From Candidatus Kaiserbacteria bacterium CG_4_10_14_0_2_um_filter_50_16 (GTDB lineage Bacteria > Patescibacteriota > Minisyncoccia > Phycocordibacterales > Phycocordibacteraceae), in NCBI GenBank assembly GCA_002793115.1, contig PFPP01000037.1, forward strand, positions 1 to 5,856: DNA of 5,856 bases, written 5' to 3'. A program made the translations under genes and the position numbers. Below the pieces are notes generated by a model. That model was not told where the DNA came from and did no database searches. It was given only the letters and a program-made list of their open reading frames with translations. Of this stretch, positions 5,604-5,856 are shown piece by piece; position 1 is the first letter of the stretch; each line of letters begins with the position of its first letter.

Positions 5604-5856
5604 AATGCACGATGAGATACAGCAGTATTGCGCCGAGGAGGGTCATTATCGTTGTCAAGGCGCGCGGATGCCTATGATGGCTCTCGGGAATAAGGTCGCT
5701 CGCTGATAAATAGAGGAAGGTGCCGGCGAAGACTGCAAGCACAAGCCCGATAGACGATTCGGGAATACGGAAGATGAGTGTGGAGGTGGCGCCGAATACC
5801 GGCGCCGCGGCGTCCACAAGGAGCCAGTTGAATGCCACCCGCCAATTGGCGGTTTC
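5596..5856 (-). CDS. ZIP family metal transporter, C-terminal part (partial, 5' end beyond window)
   Basis: The last 86 codons of a gene whose start lies right of the window. The frame stays open to the edge (first visible residues ETANWRVAFNWLLVD), so the GTG at 5838 is probably an internal codon rather than the start. The visible part has hydrophobic segments at about residues 10-28, 36-54 and 68-85, and the motif AGTFLYLSASDLIPESHH (43-60) typical of the late helices of ZIP (zinc/iron permease) proteins, which carry divalent metals such as zinc into the cytoplasm. The metal-binding HN..D/HE..H helices would be upstream and are not seen. The short His-containing loop HHRHP (59-63) is consistent with this family. 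A perfect 14-bp palindrome encodes residues 2-6, in what looks like a loop. The TAA stop overlaps the next gene's -10 box. Substrate metal unknown. Confidence 0.8.
   Translation of the reverse strand, partial: ETANWRVAFNWLLVDAAAPVFGATSTLIFRIPESSIGLVLAVFAGTFLYLSASDLIPESHHRHPRALTTIMTLLGAILLYLIVHLV
5839..5852. repeat. Palindrome CCGCCAATTGGCGG inside ZIP gene
   Basis: A perfect 14-bp inverted repeat read through by the ZIP reading frame (encoding T-A-N-W-R) in an apparent inter-helix loop. It matches the palindrome at 3104-3117 at 12 of 14 positions, differing only at the two central bases. It is read in a different codon phase from that copy, which argues against shared protein ancestry as the cause of similarity. 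Probably a member of a small dispersed palindromic repeat family; function unknown. Confidence 0.6.

Noticed and set aside
5596..5838. Complete 80-aa gene starting at the GTG at 5838
   Set aside because: The frame remains open to the window edge, and the visible protein holds only the last helices of a ZIP transporter, so the gene most likely begins outside the window.

Overview
The window looks like a compact bacterial chromosome segment from the Candidate Phyla Radiation (Patescibacteria), probably a Parcubacteria-type lineage. The reasons are the gene set (a DUF5663-like small protein, a soluble TraD/VirD4-like ATPase of a kind common in these genomes, a short ZIP transporter), intergenic gaps of 1 to 23 bp, the absence of Shine-Dalgarno sequences, and small GC-rich palindromes of the PPAGG/LPAGKQ-encoding type inside genes. 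The lineage is an inference from gene style; no rRNA or other marker is present. Base composition is roughly balanced in GC. There is no stretch longer than 23 bp without a gene, and I saw no RNA genes, CRISPR array or insertion sequence.

Left two thirds, minus strand (4608 down to 1): an apparent three-gene operon. It begins with a 934-aa DNA-transfer/translocation-type ATPase (TraD/VirD4/HerA-like, Walker A GQTGTGKT, Walker B LYIDEF). Seven bases later comes a 529-aa membrane-anchored protein of unknown function with long Pro/His-rich linkers. Twenty bases after that comes a DUF5663-like gene that runs off the left edge. The ATPase has no membrane segments of its own, so the adjacent membrane protein is a reasonable candidate for its membrane partner; this is inference.

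Right third: a DedA-family membrane protein (plus strand, 4632-5249) diverges from the ATPase gene across a 23-bp gap. It converges, with one base between the stop codons, on a small four-helix membrane protein of the YvlD/phage-holin-superfamily-IV type (minus strand, 5586-5251). The last gene is the 3' part of a ZIP-type metal transporter (minus strand), whose stop codon overlaps the -10 box of the holin-like gene. These are general membrane and ion-homeostasis genes with no evident functional link to the left operon.

The most interesting signals are regulatory. Four of the five visible start codons have a recognisable -10 hexamer ending only 7-8 bases upstream, which predicts leaderless or nearly leaderless mRNAs. 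The divergent pair appears to share one palindromic AGTATACT element that serves as -10 box in both directions. The window also carries two perfect CCGCCA(N2)TGGCGG palindromes and one degenerate relative, all inside coding sequence and read through in frame.
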